Assembly (NCBI RefSeq): GCF_000719475.1
Contig: NZ_JOGO01000083.1
Span: forward strand, 1 to 33,512
Direction of reading: 5' to 3'
DNA length: 33,512 bases
Source of the DNA: Streptomyces sp. NRRL F-5630
GTDB lineage: Bacteria > Actinomycetota > Actinomycetes > Streptomycetales > Streptomycetaceae
Shown: positions 1 to 6,282 of the stretch, piece by piece
Layout: each line of letters opens with the position of its first letter
How positions within the stretch are numbered: the stretch's first letter is position 1
Translations under genes and position numbers: made by a program
Notes under the pieces: generated by a model
The model's database searches: none
The model's input: only the letters and a program-made list of their open reading frames with translations
Told to the model about the DNA's origin: nothing

Positions 1-67
1 CCGCGACACTCCTCCCCCGCCCGAACCAACCGCCCCAACCGCTCCTCCCCCTTGCCCCTCCCCCTCC

Positions 68-871
68 TCACACCTCGTACGTCACCGTCACCGGCGCGTG
101 GTCGCTCCACCGTTCCGCGTGCGTTGCCGCCCGCTCGACCTCCGCCTTCACCGCACGCCCGGCGAGCCCCGCGCTCGCCATGTGGTAGTCGATCCGCCAC
201 CCCGTGTCGTTGTCGAAGGCCCTCCCCCGGTACGACCACCACGAGTACGGTCCCTCGACCCCCGCGTGCTGGGCGCGCACCACGTCCACGTAACCGCCGT
301 CCGCGGGGTCGAGCACCCGCGACAGCCATTCCCGCTCCTCGGGCAGGAAGCCGGCGTTCTTGCGGTTGCCCCGCCAGTTCTTCAGGTCGGCCTCGGTGTG
401 CGCGATGTTCCAGTCCCCGCAGACCAGCACCTCGCGCCCCTCCGCCGCCGCCCGCTCACGCAGCTCCTTGAGGTACGTGAGGAACTCGTCCATGAAGCGG
501 TACTTCTGCTCCTGCCGCTCGGTCCCCACTTCACCGCTCGGCAGATACAGGCTCGCCACCGTGACGCCCGGCAGGTCCGCCTCCACGTAGCGCCCGGAGC
601 CGTCGAACTCCGCGCTGCCGAAGCCCGTCCGCACCCGGTCGGGCTCCCGCCGCGTGTAGAGCGAGACCCCGGCCCGCCCCTTGTCGACCGCCGGGGCGTG
701 CAGGCTGAACCACCCATCGGGGCGGGCCACCTCCTCCGGCAGCTGGTGGGCCTCGGCCCGTACCTCCTGGAGGCACACCACATCCGCCGAGGTCCCCGCC
801 AGCCACTCGGTGAAGCCCTTCTTGGCCGCGGCACGCAGCCCGTTCACGTTCACACTCGTCACGATCAGCAC
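68..871 (-). CDS. xth: Exodeoxyribonuclease III (AP endonuclease family)
   Basis: This is a Mg2+-dependent exonuclease III / abasic-site endonuclease of base excision repair, about 267 aa, the usual family length. Visible motifs in order are VNVNGLRAAAKKG at the N-terminus, the catalytic Glu in CLQEVRAE, the GDWNIAHTEADLKNW block with Asp and Asn, WRIDYHM near the C-terminus, and the closing SDHAPV with the catalytic Asp-His. I chose the GTG at 871 because VLIVTSVNVNG matches the family N-terminus and an AGGG lies about 8 nt upstream. An in-frame GTG at 892 would add seven unconserved residues. The gene is divergent from the GNAT gene at 949, and a DnaA box (913-921) lies between them. The assignment is firm; the start is likely. 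Confidence 0.95.
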   Translation of the reverse strand: MLIVTSVNVNGLRAAAKKGFTEWLAGTSADVVCLQEVRAEAHQLPEEVARPDGWFSLHAPAVDKGRAGVSLYTRREPDRVRTGFGSAEFDGSGRYVEADLPGVTVASLYLPSGEVGTERQEQKYRFMDEFLTYLKELRERAAAEGREVLVCGDWNIAHTEADLKNWRGNRKNAGFLPEEREWLSRVLDPADGGYVDVVRAQHAGVEGPYSWWSYRGRAFDNDTGWRIDYHMASAGLAGRAVKAEVERAATHAERWSDHAPVTVTYEV

Positions 872-912
872 ACCCGAAACCCTAGAGCACACGCTCGGAC
901 ATTCGTCCGGAG

Positions 913-921
913 TTATCCACA
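913..921 (+). promoter_or_regulatory. DnaA box (TTATCCACA)
   Basis: A perfect 9-bp DnaA box sits in the short divergent region between xth and the GNAT gene. It overlaps the expected -35 position (about 913-918) of the GNAT promoter, so DnaA binding could affect transcription there. Only the sequence match is seen; a function is inferred. Confidence 0.5.
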
Positions 922-935
922 GATGCGACCGGCGG

Positions 936-941
936 TACGAT
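936..941 (+). promoter_or_regulatory. -10 box of a probable leaderless promoter
   Basis: TACGAT ends 7 nt before the ATG at 949, so transcription would begin at or very near the start codon. No Shine-Dalgarno sequence is present. The TTATCC at 913-918 has a 17-bp spacing but is a poor -35. Confidence 0.5.
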
Positions 942-948
942 CATCCTC

Positions 949-1434
949 ATGCAGATCCGCCCCGTCCCGTACGACCACCCGGACGCCGTCAAGCTCAACG
1001 ACCAGGTCCAGCTCGAATACGCCGAGCGCTACGGTGACGACGGCGACATGACCCCGCTCGACGCCGCGATGTTCACCCCGCCCCGCGGCCTCTACCTCCT
1101 CGCCTACGACGAGCGCGAGCGCCCCGTCGCCACCGGCGGCTGGCGCAGCCAGGACACGAACGAGGAGGGGTATACGGACGGCGACGCCGAGCTCAAGCGC
1201 ATGTACGTGATCCGCGAGGCCCGCGGCCTCGGCCTCGCGCGCCGCGTCCTCGCGCTCCTGGAGGAGGACGCCCGCGAGGCCGGCCGTACCCGCATGGTCC
1301 TGGAGACCGGCACGATGCAGCCCGAGGCCGTCGCCCTCTACCTCTCCAGCGGCTACACCCCGGCCCCCGCCAAGTTCGGCCTGTACCGCGAGTACGACAC
1401 GAGCCTCTGCTACGTGAAGTCCCTCCGCCCCTGA
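949..1434 (+). CDS. GNAT family N-acetyltransferase
   Basis: A 161-aa cytoplasmic single-domain GNAT protein, expected to move an acetyl group from acetyl-CoA to an unknown amine. The acetyl-CoA motif A is seen as ELKRMYVIREARGLGLARRVL around residues 80-105, followed by a helix (LALLEEDAREAG), the strand MVLETGTMQPEAVALY, and a C-terminal YREYDTSLCYVK. The ATG at 949 follows a -10-like box by 7 nt with no ribosome binding site, which suggests a leaderless message. It diverges from xth. The substrate cannot be told from the sequence. Confidence 0.9.
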   Translation: MQIRPVPYDHPDAVKLNDQVQLEYAERYGDDGDMTPLDAAMFTPPRGLYLLAYDERERPVATGGWRSQDTNEEGYTDGDAELKRMYVIREARGLGLARRVLALLEEDAREAGRTRMVLETGTMQPEAVALYLSSGYTPAPAKFGLYREYDTSLCYVKSLRP

Positions 1435-1558
1435 CGCGGCACCCGGCGCCCCCCGCCCGCGCCACTCCCCGCGACCCCGCGACGCCACCCCCCGGAGGCC
1501 CCACCCCGACCTCCGGCCCGGCACCCCTCGCCGTACCCCCGCACCTCACCCGCCGCCC

Positions 1559-2029
1559 TCAGCGGCCAGACGCCCCCTCTCCGCCTGCTCCTCCTTCTCC
1601 GCGCGGAGCCGGTCGCGGAAGCCCGATGGTCGTGGCCCCGAAGTCCCGCCCCTGCACCACCAAACCGCCGTTCACGGTGCCGCTCACCGAGTTGTACGTG
1701 TCCCCGCTCCCCGTACGCTCCTGCTCCGGCACCAGCTCGTCGAGGAGTGCGCGCAGCTCGCCCACCGCCTCCGGGTGCTCGCGCAACGCCCGCCGGAACC
1801 GCAGCCGCCACGCCGCCTCGACGTCCTCGGCGATCCCCGGGTCCTCACTCGCCTCCACGAGGTCACGCCGGGCCTCCTCCAACTCGGCCTCGACCCGCTC
1901 CGCCTCCCCCGCGTCGTCGCCGCGCGAGAAGAACCGCGCCACCCTCTCCCTGACGGCCGCCCACCCGTCGGCGACCATCAGCCCGACGAGCGCGGTCGCC
2001 CCTTCACCGGCCAGCAGGCTCACGTCCAT
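1559..2029 (-). CDS. Small protein of unknown function with a 'VVQGRDF' motif
   Basis: 156 aa. I chose the ATG at 2029 because GGAAGGAG lies just upstream; the open frame extends about 106 further codons without coding character. Visible parts are a hydrophobic or amphipathic N-terminus (LLAGEGATALVGLMVADGWA, about residues 5-24), a charged helical middle rich in Glu and Arg (about 30-100), and then NSVSGTVNGGLVVQGRDFG at about 120-138 before a Gly/Pro/Arg tail. Short 'VVQ-(A/G)-RD' segments occur in many Streptomyces proteins tied to NTPase, TPR or effector-type modules, so a role in an interaction or conflict system is possible but only inferred. No recognised partner is adjacent. Confidence 0.7.
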   Translation of the reverse strand: MDVSLLAGEGATALVGLMVADGWAAVRERVARFFSRGDDAGEAERVEAELEEARRDLVEASEDPGIAEDVEAAWRLRFRRALREHPEAVGELRALLDELVPEQERTGSGDTYNSVSGTVNGGLVVQGRDFGATTIGLPRPAPRGEGGAGGEGASGR

Positions 2030-2378
2030 CGCTTCTCCTTCCCCCATGCCGGAGCCGTGCCGGACCCGCTGCCGGGACCGGCTCTCGTACGTCGTCCCAC
2101 CGTAGGGAGAACGGGAAGCTCCGGACAGACCACCGCCCGCCACACCGAACCGCCCCGCGCACACAGGGGAGCAACCGGCCCGGACCCCTTCGCCGGAGCC
2201 GTCACCTGGGTTGTGGGCACGCCGAGGACGGGGCTCGTAGTGCTCTGACCAGACAGACCCAAGAGCCCGTCCGCGATGGCCGTTGCGGTAGGTGGGTTGC
2301 CGGGAAGGCGCACCGCCGGTGTAGGGCGCACCGCCGGTATAGGGCACACCGTGCGCTACCCGAGACCGGCTGGTCGTT
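2030..2378. other. Gene-free stretch with an 18-bp tandem duplication
   Basis: No convincing gene is seen. On the minus strand a frame stays open through this stretch and reads a Tyr-Thr-Gly-Gly-Ala-Pro repeat at its far end. The DNA there (about 2307-2346) carries two near-copies of an 18-bp unit with core CACCGCCGGT. This may be the remnant of a Gly/Pro/Tyr-rich protein gene, or simply leader DNA of the downstream minus-strand gene. Confidence 0.35.
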
Positions 2379-3092
2379 TCACTCGCTGTGCCGGGCGGGG
2401 GCGAGCGAGGCCAGCCCGGTCTCGATGAGTCGGGCCGCGCGCTGGACGTCGGCGCTCACCATGTCGTGCAACCGCTCGGGTGTCTGGGCGCGGTTCAGGT
2501 GCCTGCGGAGCGCCTGGAACTGGAGGGGCCACAGGGCGAGCAGGGCGGTCGCGGCGATCTGTGGTTCAGGGTCGTGCGGGCTCATCCCGTTGCGCCGGGC
2601 CAGGATTTCGGCGGCCACGGCGACCTGCTGGTCAGCCATGTCGCGCTGATAGGCCCGCAGGGACGGGGTGGATCCGATCAGCATGCCGAAGCGCAGAAGC
2701 ATGGTCTTCGCCTGGGCCAAATCGTGCTGTTCGGTCAGCCAGGACGTGATGCCCGCCAGCTCGCCGGACAAGATCTTCAGCACGGCCTCGACCGGCGACA
2801 GCTCCGGATCGGCCAGCGTGGTCCGCAGGGAGTCCAAGGTGGCCTCGCCCAGGTCCAGGACGAGGGACTCCTTCGTGGGGAAGTGGTTGAACACGGTCTT
2901 CTCCGACACCCCACAGGCATCGGCGATCTCGGAGACACGCACGGCGTCAAAGCCCCGTTCCATGAACATCTCGGTGGCCGTATCCGACAGCTGCCGCCGC
3001 AACAGCCGCTTCTTGCGCTCCCGCAGGCCCTCAGCGGCGGGTTCCGCGTCACGACGGCGCAAAGCCGTCCAGTCCACAGTGCGCATGCTCAT
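2379..3092 (-). CDS. TetR family transcriptional regulator
   Basis: 237 aa. The N-terminal helix-turn-helix is clear: TATEMFMERGFDAVRVSEIA followed by ACGVSEKTVFNHFPTKESL, about residues 38-80, a textbook TetR/AcrR DNA-binding domain. The C-terminal half is helical and should bind an unknown ligand. ATG at 3092 and ATG at 3086 are both possible starts, and neither has a strong ribosome binding site. It is divergent from the SRPBCC gene at 3192, with 99 bp between the starts. This is the usual layout for a TetR repressor that controls its neighbour and itself, but that control is an inference. Confidence 0.92.
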   Translation of the reverse strand: MSMRTVDWTALRRRDAEPAAEGLRERKKRLLRRQLSDTATEMFMERGFDAVRVSEIADACGVSEKTVFNHFPTKESLVLDLGEATLDSLRTTLADPELSPVEAVLKILSGELAGITSWLTEQHDLAQAKTMLLRFGMLIGSTPSLRAYQRDMADQQVAVAAEILARRNGMSPHDPEPQIAATALLALWPLQFQALRRHLNRAQTPERLHDMVSADVQRAARLIETGLASLAPARHSE

Positions 3093-3191
3093 GGATGCAG
3101 ACTAATCCAGCCTGCGTAAAATTTCTGTGGCTATAAATTTCCACTGACTGTAAGTATGCTGCGCTAGACACCCGCCCAGAGGAGCCCCGCC
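3093..3191. promoter_or_regulatory. Divergent promoter/operator region, AT-rich
   Basis: This region is unusually AT-rich for the window. It contains two AAATTT blocks (3119-3124 and 3135-3140, 16 bp apart), with a short GTGG...CCAC inverted element at 3127-3144 spanning the second block. A good ribosome binding site, AGAGGAG (3178-3184), precedes the ATG at 3192. It is the natural place for a TetR operator, but no long perfect palindrome is seen. Confidence 0.45.
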
Positions 3192-3674
3192 ATGAGCACC
3201 ATCCACATCGTCCGCGACTACCCTCACCCGCCGCAGAAGGTCTGGCGCGCCGTGACCGATCCAGAGCTGATCCCGCTGTGGACGGCCACCGGCGCCGGCG
3301 CGCGCCTGGAGGGCTTCACGGCCACGGTCGGCACCACGTTCAAGTTCATCGCCAAGCCGAAGCCTGGGTGGAGCGGCGTGGTGCTGTGCGAGGTCCTGGA
3401 GGCCCGTGAACCCTCGCTGCTGCGCTACTCCTGGCAGGACGAGGGCGGCGGCGAGGTAACCGAGGTCGCCTACCACCTCGCACCGCACGGCGGCGGGACA
3501 CGTTTCACCTACCACCACACCGGCTTCACTGGCACCGGAGGATTCTTCATGGCCAAAATCCTCGGCACCGTCCGCGCCAAGATGCTCACCAAAGGCCTGC
3601 CCGCCGTACTGGACGACCTCGACGACGACGGCACCCTGCGCCCGGACAGCACCCTGCGTCCCAAGCAGCACTAA
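3192..3674 (+). CDS. SRPBCC (AHSA1/START-like) domain protein
   Basis: A 160-aa single-domain protein of the SRPBCC/AHSA1 superfamily, a helix-grip fold with a deep ligand pocket. It opens with IHIVRDYPHPPQKVWRAVTD, PELIPLWTA follows, and a later strand segment LLRYSWQDEGGG leads to a FTYHHTGFTG segment. These are the expected landmarks of the family. The ATG at 3192 has AGAGGAG upstream. It is transcribed away from the TetR gene and is its probable target. The ligand or reaction is unknown. Confidence 0.88.
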   Translation: MSTIHIVRDYPHPPQKVWRAVTDPELIPLWTATGAGARLEGFTATVGTTFKFIAKPKPGWSGVVLCEVLEAREPSLLRYSWQDEGGGEVTEVAYHLAPHGGGTRFTYHHTGFTGTGGFFMAKILGTVRAKMLTKGLPAVLDDLDDDGTLRPDSTLRPKQH

Positions 3675-3957
3675 CAGGGCTGTGACAGGAACCCACTGAA
3701 GGCGGGCACGTCCGCACCTCACCGTTCACGACGCGCCTACACCACGGCCGGGGGCAGGGGCCTCACTCGTGCCCCGACCCTCTCCATCCTCGAAGCCGGA
3801 AAGAACCGCAGGGTCCACCGCAACGCACCACTGCCCGAGAGGGACCGCTTGCGAGGGCCCAGAGGCGGTAAGTGACGTGCTGCCCGCTTCGCGCTTGCGG
3901 GGGGGCTGTCGGGCCGACGACGGCTTCTCCGGGCGGCCAAGGCCGTGGCCGGGTGAA
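3675..3957. other. Gene-free stretch
   Basis: No frame here has Streptomyces coding character or a recognisable protein. The stretch joins the SRPBCC gene to a decayed gene fragment. Confidence 0.5.
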
Positions 3958-4230
3958 CTATCCCTGCTCAGGTGCGGTCGAGCTCCCCCGTTCGACCAAC
4001 CACTTGAGCTTCAGCCGAACCTTGTTGACGTTGCCGGGCGCGATCTCCAGACCCAGCGCCTCGCAGACCGCCCGAGCCCGCAGCGGGGCATCGGCTGCGG
4101 CGAACCCACCATGATGTGCCGGCAGGCCGGATGCTCCGGCGGCTTCCCGGCCGATGACACGGGCACGGAGGGATCGGCAGCGCCATCAGTATCTTTCGGA
4201 TGACGCGGATCCCTTCGGCGACCCGCCCCG
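3958..4230 (-). pseudogene. Decayed gene fragment, winged-helix-like C-terminus
   Basis: Reading the minus strand up to the TAG at 3958 gives a protein-like stretch: PLRARAVCEALGLEI, then NVNKVRLKLKWLVERG and a stop. It is preceded by REAAGASGLPAHHGG. Upstream this frame meets a stop near 4190, and similar-looking sequence continues in another frame, so the gene is truncated and shifted. 'RAR-CEALGL...KLKRLVERG'-type endings occur in many Streptomyces proteins found near transposon genes. I recognise only that pattern and cannot name a function. It may mark older insertion damage next to the tRNA site. Confidence 0.4.
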
Positions 4231-4327
4231 GCACGGGGCCCGACGCGAGCGAGCGTTGACGCGTTCACAGGAACGGCCCGCCTACCGGCACGCGGCCACC
4301 ACCTCCAACAGGCCCTGCACACGCAAA

Positions 4328-4359
4328 GATCCCGCCCGATCATCAGATCGGACGGGATC
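4328..4359 (-). terminator. Hairpin, probable former tRNA-Ala terminator (distal)
   Basis: 14-bp arms (4328-4341 and 4346-4359) with a 4-nt loop. The single mismatch becomes a G-U pair only in minus-strand RNA, pointing to a minus-strand transcript. Before the element inserted, this lay directly behind the tRNA-Ala gene. Confidence 0.55.
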
Positions 4360-4369
4360 TCGCGAACCC

Positions 4370-4389
4370 TTCCCGAGCAAACTCGGGAA
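4370..4389 (-). terminator. Hairpin, probable former tRNA-Ala terminator (proximal)
   Basis: A perfect 8-bp stem TTCCCGAG/CTCGGGAA with a 4-nt loop ends 7 bp before the att repeat. In the uninterrupted chromosome it would follow the tRNA-Ala 3' end directly. Confidence 0.6.
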
Positions 4390-4396
4390 CAGTCAT

Positions 4397-4442
4397 CTGT
4401 GGACCTGAGGGGATTCGAACCCCTGACCCCCTCGATGCGAAC
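4397..4442. repeat. att site, left copy (46 bp)
   Basis: These 46 bp are identical to 9197-9242. They cover the tRNA-Ala 3' half from the anticodon loop through the T-arm and acceptor strand to the discriminator base, plus 3 bp. Identity stops sharply at 4443 and at 4396. This is the copy left behind by integration and is not a complete tRNA. Confidence 0.95.
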
Positions 4443-4521
4443 TACGGGCGTGGCGGTCGGAACGGGTCGCCCACATGGTGAAGCGGTCACAGTAGGCCGC
4501 TTACGGCCGGTCAAGTTCGCT

Positions 4522-4547
4522 GCGGTTGCTGTACTTCGCTGCTGTAC
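4522..4547 (+). repeat. Integrase arm-type repeat, left end
   Basis: A 26-bp sequence matches 9123-9148 with one difference, in the same orientation. Each copy holds two CTGTAC-ended units 13 bp apart (TTGCTGTAC, CTGCTGTAC). Lying 80 bp from the core on this side and 49 bp on the other, they fit arm-binding sites of a tyrosine integrase. Confidence 0.65.
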
Positions 4548-4631
4548 CGCTGCACTCACATCCCACCTCAACCCACCACTTCCCCTGCTTCCATCCCGTC
4601 CGCCTTCGGCCCACACACCGTGGAGCGGGCG

Positions 4632-4691
4632 CGGCCCAGGGCGTCAAGGTGGAGCGCGCCACTGTACGAACGACCTTGACGCCCTGGGCCG
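4632..4691. repeat. 19-bp perfect inverted repeat with 22-nt loop
   Basis: Arms 4632-4650 and 4673-4691 are exact reverse complements (core CCCAGGGCGTCAAGG). The gntR stop codon (4644-4646) lies inside the left arm. It could terminate gntR transcription or be part of the element's end structure. The GC-rich DNA to its right (to about 4845) is where the gntR reading frame turns abnormal. Confidence 0.7.
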
Positions 4692-5558
4692 TGGCTGCTC
4701 GCCTCTGGCTGGGCCGAAGGTGGGCGGGATGGAATTGCAGGGGCGCGCGTCGGCGGAGCGGGGCGGAGCGGGCCGGAGGCAGGAGCGGCGCCCCGGTGGA
4801 GCCGGGAGCGCGCCCGGCGGAGCGGAGCGCAGCCGGATGATGTCGGCTGTCTCTACCGGGCGCTGATCGGTTCGGAAGGTGCGCCGGATACAGAAGACAT
4901 GTACGCCTGACTCGATGCGGAGAGCGTTGACCTCGGCAGCTCGCGGCGGGCGCACGGTGACTTCTTCGGTCACGTGAGTGATGTGTGCTCCGATGGCGTC
5001 CATCCGGGGAATGACGCCCGCGTTGGCGTACCTGCCTTCTTCGGGAAACTCCACCTCTGTGCCACCGGTCAGTTCAAGTGGCTCATAGGAGATGGATGAC
5101 TGGATGGGCTCCCCATCCGCCAGGAACAGATACTCCGTCTTCATCACGGGGTCACCCGCTCGGATTGCCAGTCGCTCCGCGACCTTTGATGTAGCAACGA
5201 CATGAACGCTAGAGGCTTGCACATTGGGATCTCGTCCCGCGTCCATAGCGTCTGTTGCGAACTCCCCGAGCTGCTTTTGCCTGCGATACCGACGAGGCTT
5301 CCGGGTCAGACGGCGCTCTTCGCGTACGTAGGTCCCCGACCCCCGCACCTTGGTGATTAGGCCAGCCTTGGCTAGCTCATCGAGCGCCTTGCGGGCAGTC
5401 TCCCGAGCCACGCCGTAGTGATCCATCAAAGAATTTTCGCCAGGCACCCGCTCGCCCGGTTCCATCTCTCCCGACTCGATCGCGCGCTGTAGGACGGCCC
5501 CAATCCGCACGTAGATGGGGCGATCGTCGCCGGTCAGGAGATCTGGGAGGTGGTCCAT
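4644..5558 (-). CDS. GntR/HutC family repressor (KorSA-like), C-terminus replaced
   Basis: 304 aa as read. An N-terminal winged helix (PIYVRIGAVLQRAIESG, then GENSLMDHYGVARETARKALDEL and GLITKVRGSGTYV, about residues 12-80) is followed by a UTRA effector domain (about 100-235, with MKTEYLFLADGEPIQSSISY and a late VFCIRRTFRTDQRPVETADI). KorSA-type proteins normally end some 15 residues after VETADI. Here the frame instead runs through about 70 residues of Pro/Arg-rich, non-family sequence to a stop in an inverted repeat. I prefer ATG 5558 (GATGGG upstream) over GTG 5576. Three operator-like palindromes lie just upstream, between it and the rep operon, so it should repress both. Confidence 0.85.
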   Translation of the reverse strand: MDHLPDLLTGDDRPIYVRIGAVLQRAIESGEMEPGERVPGENSLMDHYGVARETARKALDELAKAGLITKVRGSGTYVREERRLTRKPRRYRRQKQLGEFATDAMDAGRDPNVQASSVHVVATSKVAERLAIRAGDPVMKTEYLFLADGEPIQSSISYEPLELTGGTEVEFPEEGRYANAGVIPRMDAIGAHITHVTEEVTVRPPRAAEVNALRIESGVHVFCIRRTFRTDQRPVETADIIRLRSAPPGALPAPPGRRSCLRPAPPRSADARPCNSIPPTFGPARGEQPRPRASRSFVQWRAPP

Positions 5559-5576
5559 GTACCCATCTTCAACCAC

Positions 5577-5590
5577 GTTCTCTGGAGAAC
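5577..5590. promoter_or_regulatory. Operator palindrome 1 for the GntR repressor
   Basis: GTTCTCTGGAGAAC, a copy of the GTTCTCCGGAGAAC palindrome with one central change, lies 19 bp upstream of the gntR ATG, where binding would block gntR itself. Confidence 0.7.
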
Positions 5591-5604
5591 CAAGCTCTGA
5601 CGCC

Positions 5605-5634
5605 GTTGACTTCTCCGGAGAACTCCCTCATTCT
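5605..5634 (+). promoter_or_regulatory. Promoter of the rep-xis-int operon
   Basis: TTGACT (5605-5610) and CATTCT (5629-5634) are 18 bp apart. Operator 2 fills the spacer and operator 3 covers the expected start point, so a bound repressor would shut this promoter directly. Confidence 0.55.
5610..5623. promoter_or_regulatory. Operator palindrome 2
   Basis: CTTCTCCGGAGAAC differs from the full palindrome only in its first base. It sits inside the -35/-10 spacer, centred 33 bp from operator 1 and 32 bp from operator 3, about three helical turns each way. Confidence 0.7.
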
Positions 5635-5636
5635 GA

Positions 5637-5660
5637 ACGAAGTTCTCCGGAGAACTTCGT
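5637..5660. promoter_or_regulatory. Operator palindrome 3 (24 bp, perfect)
   Basis: The GTTCTCCGGAGAAC core (5642-5655) extends to a perfect 24-bp palindrome. It is the strongest of the three sites and lies at or just past the predicted transcription start of the rep operon. Confidence 0.75.
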
Positions 5661-5672
5661 CGGAGATGAAGA

Positions 5673-5709
5673 AGGCGCGGTGCCCGCCTGGCAGCAACGC
5701 ACCGCGCCT
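5673..5709 (+). promoter_or_regulatory. Hairpin in the leader of the rep operon
   Basis: Perfect 11-bp arms AGGCGCGGTGC/GCACCGCGCCT with a 15-nt loop, lying in the untranslated leader 25 nt before the first start codon (5735). It could be an attenuator or an RNA-stabilising element. No run of T follows it. Confidence 0.55.
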
Positions 5710-5734
5710 AGATCCCACTGAGGGAGCTTCCATC

Positions 5735-6073
5735 ATGCCTGCATCTGCTCGTACCGCGCATGTCTCGCTTGACCGTGGTTGCCCGGCGTGTGGTCACCGC
5801 CGGTGCCCGGACCCGGCGGAGTGCCTGAACGTCCTGACGTCCTCTTTGTGGGGTGACTGCAACATCTGCGCGGGTTCCGGCTTCGCCGGGGACTACTCGC
5901 CCTTGGACGTGTTCTGCCCGGTGTGCACGGGCTCCGGCCTGATCGAGTACGTCCCCGGCGAGATCACCCCGGACGAGATCACCGAGGACGCCAAGGACCG
6001 CTATGCCGCCGTGGTGGCGCGCCTGGTGGCCCTTCTCCCGCAGCACCAGCCGTCGTTGGCGGTGGCCTCGTGA
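5735..6073 (+). CDS. Small zinc-finger protein with DnaJ-type CxxC motifs
   Basis: 112 aa, first gene of the element's operon. It carries a Cys/His cluster CPACGHRRCPDPAEC near residues 17-31 and then two DnaJ-like half-fingers, CNICAGSGF and CPVCTGSGL, about residues 45-72. This is a likely structural Zn site. The remainder is acidic and ends with a helix. The ATG at 5735 has GAGGGAG upstream. It overlaps the next gene by 4 nt (GTGA). Comparable small zinc proteins occur in actinomycete integrative elements, but I do not know a proven role; help with replication or a regulatory function is possible. Confidence 0.75.
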   Translation: MPASARTAHVSLDRGCPACGHRRCPDPAECLNVLTSSLWGDCNICAGSGFAGDYSPLDVFCPVCTGSGLIEYVPGEITPDEITEDAKDRYAAVVARLVALLPQHQPSLAVAS

Positions 6074-6282
6074 GCGCCTTCGATGACGCGCTGCGGGCCG
6101 CTGAGGTGGCCGACGAAGAGCGCATGGAACTGATCGCCTCGTACCTCGACGCGCACGACGTGCGTCCGCACACGGAGTTCTTCACCGTTGTGGATGACGC
6201 GCTCTACGCGGAGGAGAGAGCGAAGGTCTGGGGCCTCTATCCCCCGGCCGGGCACAGTTACGCGGGGGAGGACCTTCGGTGA
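6070..6282 (+). CDS. 70-aa hypothetical protein of the rep operon
   Basis: Starts with GTG overlapping the TGA of the zinc-protein gene and ends overlapping the GTG of rep in the same GTGA manner, so it is translationally coupled on both sides. It is acidic and mostly helical (FDDALRAAEVADEERMELIA, then FFTVVDDALYAEERAKVWG). No domain is recognised. Its fixed place directly before rep suggests a role linked to replication, which is inference only. Confidence 0.7.
   Translation: MSAFDDALRAAEVADEERMELIASYLDAHDVRPHTEFFTVVDDALYAEERAKVWGLYPPAGHSYAGEDLR

Noticed and set aside
4397..4442. A second tRNA gene at the left att site
   Set aside because: Only the 3' half from the anticodon loop onward is present; the bases beyond 4442 do not form the 5' half.
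4399..4866. Plus-strand frame of 155 residues through the left att site
   Set aside because: It begins in the tRNA fragment and crosses the inverted repeat; composition is that of spacer DNA and the gntR complement.
5606..5734. N-terminal extension of the zinc-finger protein
   Set aside because: It would translate through an operator and the leader hairpin; ATG 5735 has a good ribosome binding site.
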